This document shows, in pieces, positions 1 to 11,094 of a stretch of 64,000 nt of DNA. A program made the translations under genes and the position numbers. Below the pieces are notes generated by a model. The model was given only the letters and a program-made list of their open reading frames with translations. It made no database searches and was not told the DNA's origin. The DNA lies in the NCBI GenBank assembly GCA_023055505.1, contig JALIRH010000117.1:806001-870000 (forward strand), given 5' to 3'. Within the stretch, counting starts at the first letter, position 1, and the number at the start of each line of letters is the position of its first letter. The stretch is from Callipepla californica brunnescens. Its lineage: Eukaryota; Chordata; Aves; Galliformes; Odontophoridae.

Positions 1-555
1 GTTAAGTAAAAATGCTGATGAATTCTGCTTAAAAATAAGTCAGTTCTTAAGGCATGCGTAACCACAGTGTATAAAGTATTTGGTATGCTCTGAATTAGTG
101 TATTGGGGAGGTCTGGAAATTTTTGAGGTGTTTCTATTTTCTTACTCTTAATAAAATTCTATGTGCAGTTAATAGATTTTTTTGGATAAAATCAGGAAAG
201 ATTCTCTAGTGTAACCTTTTCCATTTTATTTTTCCTGTATATTTATTCATCTAGACCTTTCTGAGAGGGTGGAATTTTTCCTGTTTTGTGAGGCGAGAAC
301 ATGTTTTCTATGCTAGGAAGGAAAGTTGCTTTTCTTCTGAAATACTGAAAAGCAGATGTCAAACATCAGATTCTGTTTAATATTGCTTTTTGTTCAGGCT
401 TTGCATTAGGGAAGTAGAAGCCCAGCTTGTTCAAGTTGCAGATTTCTTTACTTAGCACTGATTTCAGAGCCACTTCTTGTGGTAAGACATAAATTATATT
501 GAGAAGTAATTAATTTTCTCTCTGTTATTTGTCTAGGTTTTTAGCCCGTTTCTTC

Positions 556-670
556 ATGAAGATGGCAGCTGACAGTGCAGTGCTGAACAGATTGGAGCAG
601 AAGGGTGCTGAAGCTGATCAAGTTATTGAGTACCTCAAACAGCAAATTGCTCTGCTTAAGGAGAAAGCTA
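556..670 (+). CDS. AIMP1: AIMP1 coding exon 1 (first in window)
   Basis: The exon itself begins at 537 after the acceptor gtctag and ends at the donor A|GTAAGG. It encodes 38 codons plus one base (phase 1). The protein reads as an N-terminal heptad-like helix with VIEYLKQQ and LLKEK, the start of the coiled coil. The 19 bases between the acceptor and ATG 556 are also open in this frame, so a longer N-terminus from an upstream exon is possible. Confidence 0.93.
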
Positions 671-3600
671 GTAAGGAATTCTCTCATGATAAACTTGTTC
701 ACTAGATGGTTAAAATGAAATGCTCGTAGGAAAAAAATTACAGAACACAAAGCACTTCATTAGTGCTGTCAATCCTCTAAGTTTCCCAAGATGATGCTTC
801 TAATAGTGGCACCTCTTTGCTGTCTTGTGGTTTGTGGGTGTTTGGAAGCTGCTTATTCTGAAATATGAAAACATGGATGAAAGAATAGTGACACAAACAG
901 ACTATTGTAATTTGATAGGGCACTTTTCCTTTCTTAGGTGAGAAAGGCAATTGGGATTTATATGAGACTATGCACAGACATGAGTCTATCACTGCTTTTC
1001 ACCACTATGGGATTTGCTTGAGAGTATCATAGCATCAAATTTGATAGTTCATATAAGATAGCATCAGTGGATAAAGGTGCTCCATATTACAAATGTCCAA
1101 ACTTTTTTTAGTGGATTTCTTGGTTTTTCCTCTTAAAATTGATCTAGGAGACTGGCAACTCAAGTATATAGGGATTATGTATTTTTTTTAAAGCCAATTG
1201 TTGCTATTGAAAAAGCAGATTCCTAAATACAGTCAGTAATATACTCCTTTTAAAGTTTTTTTTTTGTTTGATGCTTTTTTTTTTTTTTTAAAACAAAACC
1301 TCTGTTTGCCAAGTTATAAATGCTACTTACTTGAGCCTGTTGTTTTTAACATAGTGTCAACTTCTAGTCTTGCAGGCATCGCTCCGAGAAGAGAAGAAGC
1401 TCCGTGTGGAAAATGCAAAACTGAAGAAAGAAATTGAGGGGCTGAAACAGGAGCTGATTCAGGCTGAAATTCGAAATGGAGGTGGGGACTAAAGTCCTGT
1501 CTTCAGGCAACAAAATGTAGTTAGTTTTTAGATGTGTAGTTAGTTCTTGAAGGGGACAAGCTCTTTAGTAGGGCCTGTCGTGATAGGATGAGGAGAAATA
1601 GTTTCAAACTAAAAGAGGGGTGTTTTTGATTGAATAGAAGAAATCAGTTTTTTATGTTAAGGGCAGGGAGAGACTGGAACAGGTTGTCCAGAGAGCTGGT
1701 GGTGGATGCCCTGACCTTGGGAGTTGCACTCTGTCTCTAGAGGAACCTTCCAGCCCCTACAATTCTATGATCCTGTGACCTTGGAGAGATCCAAGGTCAG
1801 GCTGGAGGGGATGGTAACCTGATGGAGCTGTAGGTGCCCTGTTCGTTGCGGGGGAGCTGGATCAGATAGCCTTTAAAGATCCTTCCAATTAAAATGATTC
1901 TATGTCTTGTGCTCTCTAATTTCTTTTTCTTTCGGAATGTGTGTCTATGACATCACTTATAAACTCTGAATTTTCCCAGATTTTATGTCTATTACAAGTT
2001 ACTTCCAGTGCTTTAGTAAGTTGCAAGCATAATAGGTGTATATGCCAAATCTTTATCAGACATAAAACTGGCTCTTCATATGGTCTTTTCCAACAACACC
2101 TTTCTAAATGAACCCCAATCTTGAATGATGTCAGTAAGTACTTATAATACCTGGAAACTAATGAATATTCAACTCTTCTTCATAGTCTTGTATTTTGTAT
2201 AGCTTGACTGTAATCCCTATAGAAAATCAAGTAATTGATCAATAAACAGATGAACAGTGACTGATTAGAAATCTGTGGCAATATAGAATCAGGTACAGTG
2301 TGTCTTGAATTTTGATTTCATGCTTTAATAAGACTAGCCTATAGTTGCACTGTTTTTTTCCTTTGTTCTCTTCTGCTATTCAGTTCAGATCACAACATAA
2401 TTCTGTATTTAAAAAGGGGAGAAGTGAAGCTGAAGCATTTCATATGTGGCGTGTTATCTTTAAAATTGTTTTAAAATAAGGCCTTTTCCACCTTTAACAG
2501 GTATTACTATTTTTATCCAAACTGTCAGTGTTTAAACTGTGAGGTAGTACGCAATGTAGATAATGCTGGCATTCAACCATACTGACTTTTACTGCAAAAC
2601 AAGACATTCAGTATTCAAAAAGCGTTGTGTTTGCATAGAATTCTTCTCCTTAGGAAAATAAAGCCTTTACATGTACTAAACCAAATCATTAGTCTGTATT
2701 TCTCCATGATCTGTTATTTATATGTATGTTACTTCATAAGTGGTTATAGATTATTTGGCAGAATTTGTTTTATGCTGAAGAGTGAAGTCTTAAGGTACAT
2801 AGTTGTGTTTTTTTTTTTTTTCAAGATGGGATTACACTGTATTAAAGTAAGGAAATATTTTGCTTCACGTGCATCTTTTAATAATTTTAATCTAGTTTTT
2901 CTAAATGCTAGTAGGAATAAATTCAGATGTTCTATTTTGAATTAAATGTGTTCTAGTTGTGCAAGTATGAAGTTTGAACAAAAATACCCCAGATTAATGT
3001 AGAATGTTAAAAATATCCCTTAAGACTTTATTTATCAGAGAGAATGTCTTTCCACAAGAAGCAAGGTAGATGTCAAGTAGCTGTTGGTGCAATGAAATCT
3101 CAAATTCAAAGATTAATTTAAAAGTAACTTTTTGCAAATACTTGTGTTCAGGAGAGCACAACTCTTAGAAAAGTTATATAATAAGTTTAAAAAGAAGCAT
3201 GTATGCAGAATGCAGTGCTACAGTGATACTAGAAGTTTGTCAGTCATTGATGATGATTATATGCTACAAAGTAGTGTTAAATGAGGTTTTTGAAGAGTGT
3301 GAGGTAGAAGAAATGCATTTCTTATGCTTTCATCTGACGAGATAAATAGTAAGGTGGATAGTATTTTTCCCTTTCTAAAAAAAATGAACAGTCAAAGGCT
3401 TCATTGCTAACTTCAGAATAATCACGTACAGAGTGAGTTCTGTAGTTGGTTTTGTAATGCACTTGACTGCTCAGTAGTTGTGATTTAGGTGTTTAAAGCA
3501 AAATATTCACTTCTTTCTACTTCATTATACTGGAAAACTGAAATGTATTTCTCCAAGTTTTAGCACCCCTTCTAATTTATGTATTCTTAATTCGTAGTAA

Positions 3601-6600
3601 AACAGGTCACAGTTCCTTCTGGTACAACTGTTTCTACAGCTTCGTTTTCAGAAGATGCTTCACAGCCCACAGCAGTTGCATCATCTGGTTCCAAGGATCA
3701 CATTAAAGGTGAAGATGAAGAAAAGAAAAAGAAGGAAAAAGTAGAAAAAAAAGGTATGTTGTTTTTTCTTAGTTGTGATGGACATGAAAATAATTTATAG
3801 AAGTGCTTTTACATCATTCTGAGTAGCATCAAAAAGCAGCTCATACAGTCATGTGAAGAAGAGTCATGTGCTAATTCTTAAAGTCTTGGAAAAACTTGAA
3901 ACTAACAAAGGCTGTTAAGGTGTAAATTCTTACTAATGTGGGATTACCAGATTTCTTGTAATATAACTAAACTCCCTTATTTAAAAGAAATTACTTCTGT
4001 ATTTCCACAGAAGCAAACAAAGAAGCCCCGCTACCAAAAAACTGAAGTTTCTTTAATTACATATACCTGTACTAAGCTTAATCATGTCTTGCTGTAAACA
4101 TTAGCACTTTTGATCATACATAAACTGAATAGTTTTGAAGAGCAATTGTGTAAACAAAAAAAAATAATAGTTAATAGACAACCTTTTTTTTTTTTCCAAA
4201 TCTTTGAGTGTCTGGCATAACTTCATACTTATATTTGGTTAATGGTAATTTCATTTGCTTCTCTGGCCCCACTCATATGAAGGAGAGTTCAGCTCACATC
4301 AATGAGGGGAATTTAGCTTATGGCGATAGCTAAGTTTTCTTGGATGAAAGAATAACAGACTTTGTTATTTCAACTTTTACATGTTTCTTTATACCATACA
4401 TATCGTTCATTCAGATCATGAATGTTGTTCAAACAGGACGATCTGTGGTATAAACTGGATGTAACTTCCTTATCTCAAAAAAATTTCTAAGCAGCCACGT
4501 ATGCATAATTTCACGTCATTTCTGTTTCATGGTGTACAGTGTATGTATAGGTCATAACAAGCATTTGTGTTATGATTAGGTGAGTACTGTTATGAGTGGC
4601 ATTTCAGAATAGCTAAGGTCATCTGTAACACTGCAGTTGCAGTGACCCTCAGGAGCAACCATTAAAATAAGCACGAGGAACCTGATTACTTACCATTGTC
4701 TGCCTTTCATTTGTTGTTGAAGCAGGAAGGCAGAACTTAAGGGTGATTACAAATTACTAAAACAGTTCTCTCTGGCTTATCAGTATGGCCTTTAGCAGAG
4801 CATACTTTGCACTTTAGCCACATTTGGAGTCGGAATGACTGCATTAAGAAAACAACTCAGGGTGGAAATTGCTCATAGTAACAGTCTGGGAAGGTGTATG
4901 ATTCTTTTCTTGAAACTAGTAACAGAGGTGCTAACTTTTTACTGTTATTTGCATTTTGCACTGAATTTATGCTTGATTCTGAGATGGTAGCTCAGATTTC
5001 CCTTGTAATTAGTAATGTACATGACTTTATTTTTTGAACTATATTTCAGTAGGTGATAAGAAGGAAAAGAAACAGCAGCCAGCTGCTGGAGGCAGTGATT
5101 CAAAGCCAGTAGATGTATCGCGTCTGGATCTTCGTGTTGGCTGCATTATTACTGCTGAAAAGCACCCAGATGCAGACTCATTGTATGTTGAAAAGGTGGA
5201 TGTTGGAGAAGCAAGCCCAAGGACTGTTGTCAGTGGTTTAGTGAAATATGTTCCCCTGGATCAGGTACTAAGAATTACCCTGTGGGCGATCTGTGGTAAT
5301 GTTTTCACCGTCATCTAGACTTTTGAAAGCTTTGCTTTCCTTCTCTCACCCATTGGAATGTTTTGCTTGGAGGAAGAAAAGTGCAAGTAAATTAAAGTTA
5401 GAGTCAGAACTTGCTGCTAGTGAGCAGCTTATACAACTGTGGAAGAAAGCAAAGCGTGTGTTTTTACTTCCTTGACAGGAAGTGAGCCTGCTTCTGTCTC
5501 TTTGTCACTTGGTATACTACTGTGTTTGACAACCTGGGACACTAGGATAATGTTTTCCTTTCACACCTCTTCCAGAGAGCTACTGGAAGGGAGGGATTGA
5601 CTGAAGGCTCTTTCTACATTCAGTTGCAACCTTGTCAAATGAAGTAATTTATACAGTAAATATACAAGCTGTCCATAAGGGAATTGATTTTTCCTGTGGA
5701 AAAGCTAGGTATTCTTACGTGCCTTTCCAATCTCTATTCACAGCCCCTCCTCACAGTGAGACCGCAAAAGGAGGAGGCAGTTAAAACTGTGCTTGTGATT
5801 TTTATGGTACAGAAAGTTATTGAACTGAACAAAATTATGGAGTACAATAACAGTCCTGCACTGATCACCTCTTAGTGTCCAGTTTATGGACTTGCAATGA
5901 GTACAAATTCAAATTGCTTGTTTTCAGCAGTCTGCTTTTAAGAAGACACTTTAAAACAAAAACTTAGGATTTTTTTTAATAAGCTTATGAACTTGATGTG
6001 TACAAAATGTAGCAACAGTAGCAATTCTTTCTTATGTTGCATTATTGTTGATACTATAGTACAGCAGTACTTGAAGCTGTGTCATCTGATTTTATTTCTG
6101 TTTTTCAAGCTCTCCGTTGATACGTACTTCTGTTTGTATTATTTTAAGTGTAGAGATTTACCCTCTTATTCTCAAATAGAATTTGTTTTACAGGAAAATA
6201 CACATGAGGAAGAAAACATGTATTTACTGTTGCTATGGCTTTAACCTGACAGGCAGCTAAATACCACACAGCCTCTTGCTCATTGCCCCCCACCACCATG
6301 CCCTGGTGGAATGGGACAGTAAATTGTTGGGGGGGGAGGAAGAGGGAGAAAAGAAAAACAGAACTTCTGGGTTGATGTAAAAAGTTTCCTGAGACAGAAA
6401 AGGAAGAGGGAAATAATAGCAATGATAATATCATATGTGCATGTGTATGTATGTATTTACAAAACAAGTGATGCACAATCAATCTGTTATTTTTCTGTAG
6501 ACATTTTAAAAATTTGTAGTTTAGAAAAAATGCAAAAGAAAACCACTTTAAGTAGCAGTGTTATGGTTTTGGCTGATATCTTCATTTTTGTTGTTGTTTA

Positions 6601-9600
6601 AAATGACTGTTAGTCTTGTTTTTACCATTTATCTGTGAAATCTTTTATTGCACTGCACTAAGGGTACTGAAGTGGTGATTTATGCCAAGGAAAGGTGGAA
6701 TGTGGGTGAAATGGTTCCATCTTTTTTTTGGTGTTCTGTGCTGCACACTTTGTAGTTTCATTGTAAGTGTCACAAGGCATCCTTTACTCCGTTTTGGATA
6801 CTTACAGACCAGCCCTTCAGCAGTTTAGATGTTTGTTGACTAGTGCACAGGCATTAAAATTGTCTGTTTTGTGTTTCTCTTGTATATATTGGAGTGTCTT
6901 CCAATCTTCCTTATGTTAGAAAGAAATCAGGCATTTCCACCCTCTCCCCACTCCCCCAAAATGCCACAGTATGTGGGATTTAAATACTCATATCCTTCTG
7001 TTTTCCTTTCCCAAGATGCAGAATCGGATGGCAGTACTGCTCTGTAACTTGAAGCCTGCAAAGATGAGAGGAGTAGTATCTCAAGCAATGGTGATGTGTG
7101 CCAGCTCCCCTGAAAAAGTGGAAATTCTGGCTCCCCCACCTGGAGCAGTACCTGGGGACAGAATCACTTTTGAAGGTTTTCCAGGTAAGGGGTGGATACT
7201 TCAGAATTAGGAGGAGTGGAGGTAATAGGAGGCAGTTCACACTTGTAAAGGTGCCATTGTTTCAATGCTGGTTGCATTTTGTTTGAAACCAACAGAATTA
7301 GTTATTAAAATTCTTTATTAGCATGCTAGAATTGTGTGAATAAAGGGCTGAAAACATTTAACTGAAAGTTTAAGAATACGGGGGGATAAAGACTTCGTAA
7401 GTGCTTCTGTTTTGCAAATGCTTGAGCAAACACAGTTGCTTGTTGCAATTAGCAAATGTAAAGCATAGAAATGTAGAGTATCTTGTTGTCTATTGCCTCT
7501 ATTTAAGTTTCTGGCTCTAGGTCCTAGCTTGTTTTTTTCTTTTTTTTTTTTGTTTGTTTTTTGTGGAGAAGGGTTGAAGCGGATCAGTGGAAAGGGTGTT
7601 GCCTTTGTATGATAAAAACCATAATACTCAAAATACTGTGGAGAGGGTGATGTGTTTGAGGAATTTTATATGGTTCCTTTTGGGAAGGGGATAAATGACT
7701 TTTTGGGTCTCCAGAGGAGAATGTTGGACTTTTTTCCACTTCAAGTAAATAAATAAATCCACATTTTTTCAGAATAGAATTAAAAAACAACAAACAAACC
7801 AACGAATCAACTTTCTTGCAAGATGATGATTTTTCTGATTTCTCATTTCTTCTACTTTCTGCTCATCTATGAAAATGGATTGGTTTGTGACCCTGTGAAC
7901 TGAGAATTCAAAATAGTGCTGCAGGTTTAGTGTGATAGTGAGCACCTCCCTTATATCCAATTATCACTGTGAAATTCTCATGGGCTAAAAGGCAGGCAGT
8001 CAGATTCAGCTGTTGTTGCTGTTGATGCTGTCAACAAAGATGCTATCATTTCTGTCATGGTTTTAAGTGTTTTTGCATCAGGAGGTGCTGATCCATTATG
8101 ATCCCAGTAAGAGGGGCACTGTAAGATATCATTTAAAATGTTATGAGAGCTAATGCTGTAAAGCGAGAATAATATAACCTTATATCATTTGGGTGGTGGG
8201 AACCCCAAGTTATTACCTCATCAAAACAGGTTTCTGATCCACATTGAAGTCCCTATCTATAAAAGAGTCCTCTTTCAGTCGTTCTAGGTGATGTAGCCAC
8301 TACGGTGGAGAGAGTGGTGCCTGCTAAATAGTAGAAATACCCTTTCACAGTTGAAGAGTAAACCCTGCTAATGGATAAACCCTACTACGTCAGATGTCAT
8401 TTAATGTCATTGCTCAATTGCAGTTGTTTATATTTTGATCAAGAGTGATTTTCAAAGTGTAAGCATTGAGTCATTGAAGTGCAAATAGTAAAGACATCTA
8501 GGTCTGATTTTAGTTTGAAGTTAAGAAAGCTTATGAAGCAGCTGTGGAGCAGCAGCAGTAACACAACTAAAGCGCAGCTGTCTAACAAGCATATTGCAGT
8601 CACTTTATTTTCTAAACCTACTCTCTACCGTACCAAGTATTCCTGAGAAATAAGTTTATTTCTTTAATGAAAATCACTAAGAAAATTGTGTCTTTAATCA
8701 AACTGATATTTGAAGACGACTCAGGTTTCTTCAGACAAACTCACTTTGTGTTTCAGTGAAGGAAGGATTTGCTAACTAATGCTGTGGTCTGGGGAGATAC
8801 TATTTGCTTAATTGCCTTGTCCTCAAGGAAACTTTGACACTGTTTTGTACCGTAATACATGAATCTTCCAGGTCTATTGGGTCTTTCCTGTGTTAAGAAC
8901 TTTACCACATTGATATCAGACCTGAGTGGAAAAGGTCTGACTCATGTAAGCCTGAGAAAAATTATTCCTTCACATGTCTATAATTCACTCCCACACAGCA
9001 ATTGCTGTGTGAAAGTAGTTACAGGAGCTTTCAGAGCTAAGTAAGAAATATAACCAGCATAATTGATGCTTTGGCAAAACTCTTAACTGCAAAAATGCCA
9101 CAAGTTATGTGAATTATTTGATATTTGTTCTGCTCTAAGAGTCTGGCATTTTGATCAATATCTAGCTCTTAAAAATCATAAAAAGGTGCTAAAACTGCAG
9201 TGCAGTGGCTAGTCTGCATTCAGTAGGCTTCTTTAATTGTGCGTCTATCCATTATATGGATTGTTTAATATTCTGTAACAGGCTGAGCAGTGTTAACATT
9301 TCGTAAGGTCATTTCATAGATACTGAGCTTTTGCAAAGTGAAGAGGTTTCTTGCTTAATATGGTAATTTCTTCTGTAGTATTTAAGCTGTTAGACTAAAT
9401 GACATATTTAACACAAATTGAGGCCTTTTATTTGGTTCTTTTTATTGTACAGTGGGAAGCTTGTTAAGCCATTGCAAGATTGAATTTATTTTTAGAAACC
9501 CTTCCAATTAATATTTTAGGAGAGGAAGAAAATGAAGTGAGGAGAAAGCTTAGAAAAATACACAGCTTAAAACTGTAGTAGTATCTAAAATTGGTGCCTA

Positions 9601-11037
9601 TAGTAATCTGTAGGAGCTCACCTCAGATCCTGAGGGAGTTGATATGTTAACATCTAAAATGTATTCTTTTTTTATTATAAAAGACAGATTTTGTTCTTAT
9701 GGGGGGGGGGGGAGTGGGCAAACTTCTTATATTTGACAAAGGAAGGAAATGCTCAATGGGTCATTTAACATTCCATTTAATTATTTCTATCAGATCATAC
9801 ACATTCACTGTGGTCTAAGTCTTTCTTTGTGAACTTAAGTATTGAACAGGATTTTAATTTCTGTGAAAAAGCACATTTGGCTCTGAGCACTGAAGTTATT
9901 CACAGTATTGCTGTTTTTCTCTAAAATGTTAAATACACTATGGTTGAGAAATAACTTGAATACGTTATCAAATCCTACTTAGGCAACAATAGCCTCCTTA
10001 ACGCAGATGTTGATGTGGTGTGCTTCTCTTGGACAGTTGCAGGTATAGAAGCTACAGAAGTTAGATCTGTCTACAGGCTGAGGTAACTTAGTAGTACAAG
10101 AATTGAGAACAGGAGTAGATTCCATCACTGAAAACATTTGAAGAAGAAAATGAGAGGTTGGCATTAAGGTAGTTTGTTTATTTGTGTTGGTCAGACGCCA
10201 ATGAAGACTACTAGGAACTAGACACATATACCTTGTGCTATGAGATTTTTCTCTGCCTGGGGATACTAATTAGTGATTATTTGGCGTTCTGCTCACATAG
10301 GGAGCATGTTGTTTGCCTGTAGGAGTTTCATGCTCCCTGAAGATAATCTCAGAGAGGATCTATTAACTAGGGTTCGTTGTTTGATTCTTGCAGTCTTGTT
10401 TTTTAAAGTGTATTTCTCACCTGCAAGAGTACCTGCCAAATTCCTTTCAGATTAATTCTAAAACTTCATTAATTCCTAAAATCAAGATATAGATACAGCA
10501 AGCAATATATTGCTCTATGTTACATTATGGTCTGTGTCTACTTAATTCTTAGAAACCTTTTGCTTTTAGGTAAATTTTATAAACCAACAGCCAGCAATGG
10601 TTTGATTTCTTTAGACAGGAGTTAATGTCTGCTACTTATAGTATTTTCTGCCCTGAAAGACCATCATTTTGGGAGATGATCTGGAGACAGCTTCTAAGCA
10701 GTCCCTAACTAAGATTAAAGGCTTTGTTAAGAGACTCGCAGGTAATATTTCTTTCCCTTAAAAAATTGCACAGAGATTCTATGTGAGCTCTCACTGATGT
10801 GTGCACACATAGAGCTCTTGCTATTTCTTACGTGTTGTGTGCTATTAGGTTATTCTTTGTTTTGAAACAGGAGATCCTGAGAAGGAACTTAATCCCAAGA
10901 AGAAGATTTGGGAGCAAATCCAACCTGATCTTCATACCAACGACCAGTGTGTCGCTACGTACAAAGGAGTTCCATTTGAAGTGAAAGGGAAAGGAGTCTG
11001 CAGGGCAGAGACCATGGCAAACAGCGGAATTAAATAA
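556..11037 (+). CDS. AIMP1: AIMP1: aminoacyl-tRNA synthetase complex-interacting multifunctional protein 1 (EMAP-II precursor), six coding exons
   Basis: Joining 556-670, 1368-1481, 3598-3753, 5053-5264, 7016-7184 and 10871-11037 gives 933 nt, or 310 codons plus stop, close to the 312 residues of the human protein. Every intron is GT-AG. Residues 1 to about 75 form a Leu/Lys/Glu coiled coil that in this family binds arginyl-tRNA synthetase in the cytosolic multisynthetase complex. Residues about 77-146 are a Lys/Glu-rich linker. Residues about 148-310 are the EMAP-II tRNA-binding OB-fold domain, with [16 protein letters not shown] in exon 4 and [13 protein letters not shown] across exons 5-6. 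The released EMAP-II form is known as a secreted cytokine, and a [10 protein letters not shown] sequence stands where that form starts. I chose ATG 556 ([10 protein letters not shown]); ATG 562 is in frame and gives a start closer to the mammalian one. Any upstream non-coding exon and the promoter lie before the window or are not recognisable. The identity is certain. Confidence 0.96.
671..1367 (+). other. AIMP1 intron between coding exons 1 and 2
   Basis: This intron runs from GTAAGG to cttctag and ends in a T-rich tract (about 1255-1280). A competing AG eight bases downstream (ttgcag at 1374-1375) would break the reading frame. I therefore placed the acceptor at 1366-1367, which restores the family's AILQASLRE junction. 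I see no repeat or RNA gene inside. Confidence 0.8.
1368..1481 (+). CDS. AIMP1: AIMP1 coding exon 2 (coiled-coil segment)
   Basis: The exon enters in phase 1 and leaves in phase 1 at GGAG|GTGGGG, a G-rich but valid donor. The 114 bases encode the second part of the coiled coil, reading [18 protein letters not shown] and then [12 protein letters not shown]. Leucines spaced seven apart fit the family's leucine-zipper region. Confidence 0.93.
1550..1904 (+). repeat. CR1 LINE 3' fragment in AIMP1 intron 2
   Basis: The piece contains standard CR1 3' landmarks: tgataggatgagg, gactggaacaggttg(t)ccagagag, ctgatggagctgtaggtg and a final aaaatgattctatg. It is 5'-truncated, in sense with AIMP1, and starts 70 bases after the exon. 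It is diverged from its consensus and carries no ORF. Confidence 0.85.
1905..3597 (+). other. Rest of AIMP1 intron 2
   Basis: AT-rich intron without a recognisable gene or repeat apart from a T14 run near 2808. An open frame at 2625-2945 has low-complexity content including a run of Phe from the T tract, and I do not treat it as coding. The intron ends at ttcgtag, acceptor AG at 3596-3597. Confidence 0.7.
3598..3753 (+). CDS. AIMP1: AIMP1 coding exon 3 (charged linker)
   Basis: The exon runs from the acceptor ttcgtag to the donor AAAG|GTATGT, phase 1 in and out. It encodes a Ser/Thr/Ala-rich stretch followed by a Lys/Glu run ([13 protein letters not shown]). This is the poorly conserved linker between the coiled coil and the OB-fold. 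It is assigned by frame continuity and by the VKQ start that matches the family. Confidence 0.92.
3754..5052 (+). other. AIMP1 intron 3
   Basis: No repeat family or RNA gene recognised. It ends in a tandem acceptor, ttt-CAG-TAG, at 5047-5052, in which both AG dinucleotides keep the frame (see findings). Confidence 0.75.
5053..5264 (+). CDS. AIMP1: AIMP1 coding exon 4 (start of EMAP-II domain)
   Basis: The exon enters in phase 1 and leaves in phase 0 at CAG|GTACTA. It encodes GDKKEKKQQ, then [18 protein letters not shown], the point where the mature EMAP-II cytokine starts, and the conserved [16 protein letters not shown] of the tRNA-binding OB fold. Using the upstream AG at 5048-5049 would add one valine before the Gly-Asp pair. 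Confidence 0.95.
5265..7015 (+). other. AIMP1 intron 4
   Basis: Ordinary AT-rich intron. Several open frames of 60-110 codons lie here on both strands, but none has recognisable protein features or splice support. There is a purine-rich patch near 6330-6360. The acceptor is ccaag at 7011-7015. Confidence 0.7.
7016..7184 (+). CDS. AIMP1: AIMP1 coding exon 5 (EMAP-II core)
   Basis: The exon runs from cccaag|ATGCAG to CCAG|GTAAGG, phase 0 in and phase 1 out. It encodes [19 protein letters not shown], then [20 protein letters not shown] and [10 protein letters not shown]. These are the most conserved strands of the EMAP-II/Arc1p tRNA-binding family. Confidence 0.96.
7185..10870 (+). other. AIMP1 intron 5 (largest)
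   Basis: A 3.7-kb intron with simple tracts only, for example a T-rich run near 7530-7560 and a G12 run at 9701-9712. No CR1 tail, RNA gene or alternative exon could be supported. It ends at gaaacag (AG 10869-10870). Confidence 0.7.
10871..11037 (+). CDS. AIMP1: AIMP1 last coding exon with stop
   Basis: The exon enters in phase 1 (completing a Gly codon) and ends at TAA 11035-11037. It encodes the C-terminal EMAP-II part with [20 protein letters not shown], then [20 protein letters not shown], and ends SGIK. In this family the segment packs against the OB fold in a pseudo-dimer resembling the tyrosyl-tRNA synthetase C-terminus. Confidence 0.96.
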
Positions 11038-11094
11038 ATGGTTATTAGCTGCTTGTTCAGATGTTGAAGTGGAAAGTAATGTGAGCACAATAAA
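11038..11094 (+). terminator. AIMP1: AIMP1 3' UTR with proximal poly(A) signal
   Basis: AATAAA lies at 11089-11094, 52 bases after the stop codon. A T-rich stretch with TGTTTGATTCC follows at about 11130-11155. Two further AATAAA hexamers at 11355-11360 and 11793-11798, the last followed by a GT/T-rich tract, could serve longer transcripts. Which one is used cannot be told from sequence. Confidence 0.65.

Noticed and set aside
1366..1376. Alternative AIMP1 exon 2 acceptor ttgcag at 1374-1375
   Set aside because: It would shift the frame and remove residues conserved in the family. The AG at 1366-1367 joins cleanly.
6144..6482. 112-codon - strand frame inside AIMP1 intron 4
   Set aside because: Low-complexity Leu/Phe/Ser content from a purine-rich intron tract; no supporting signals.
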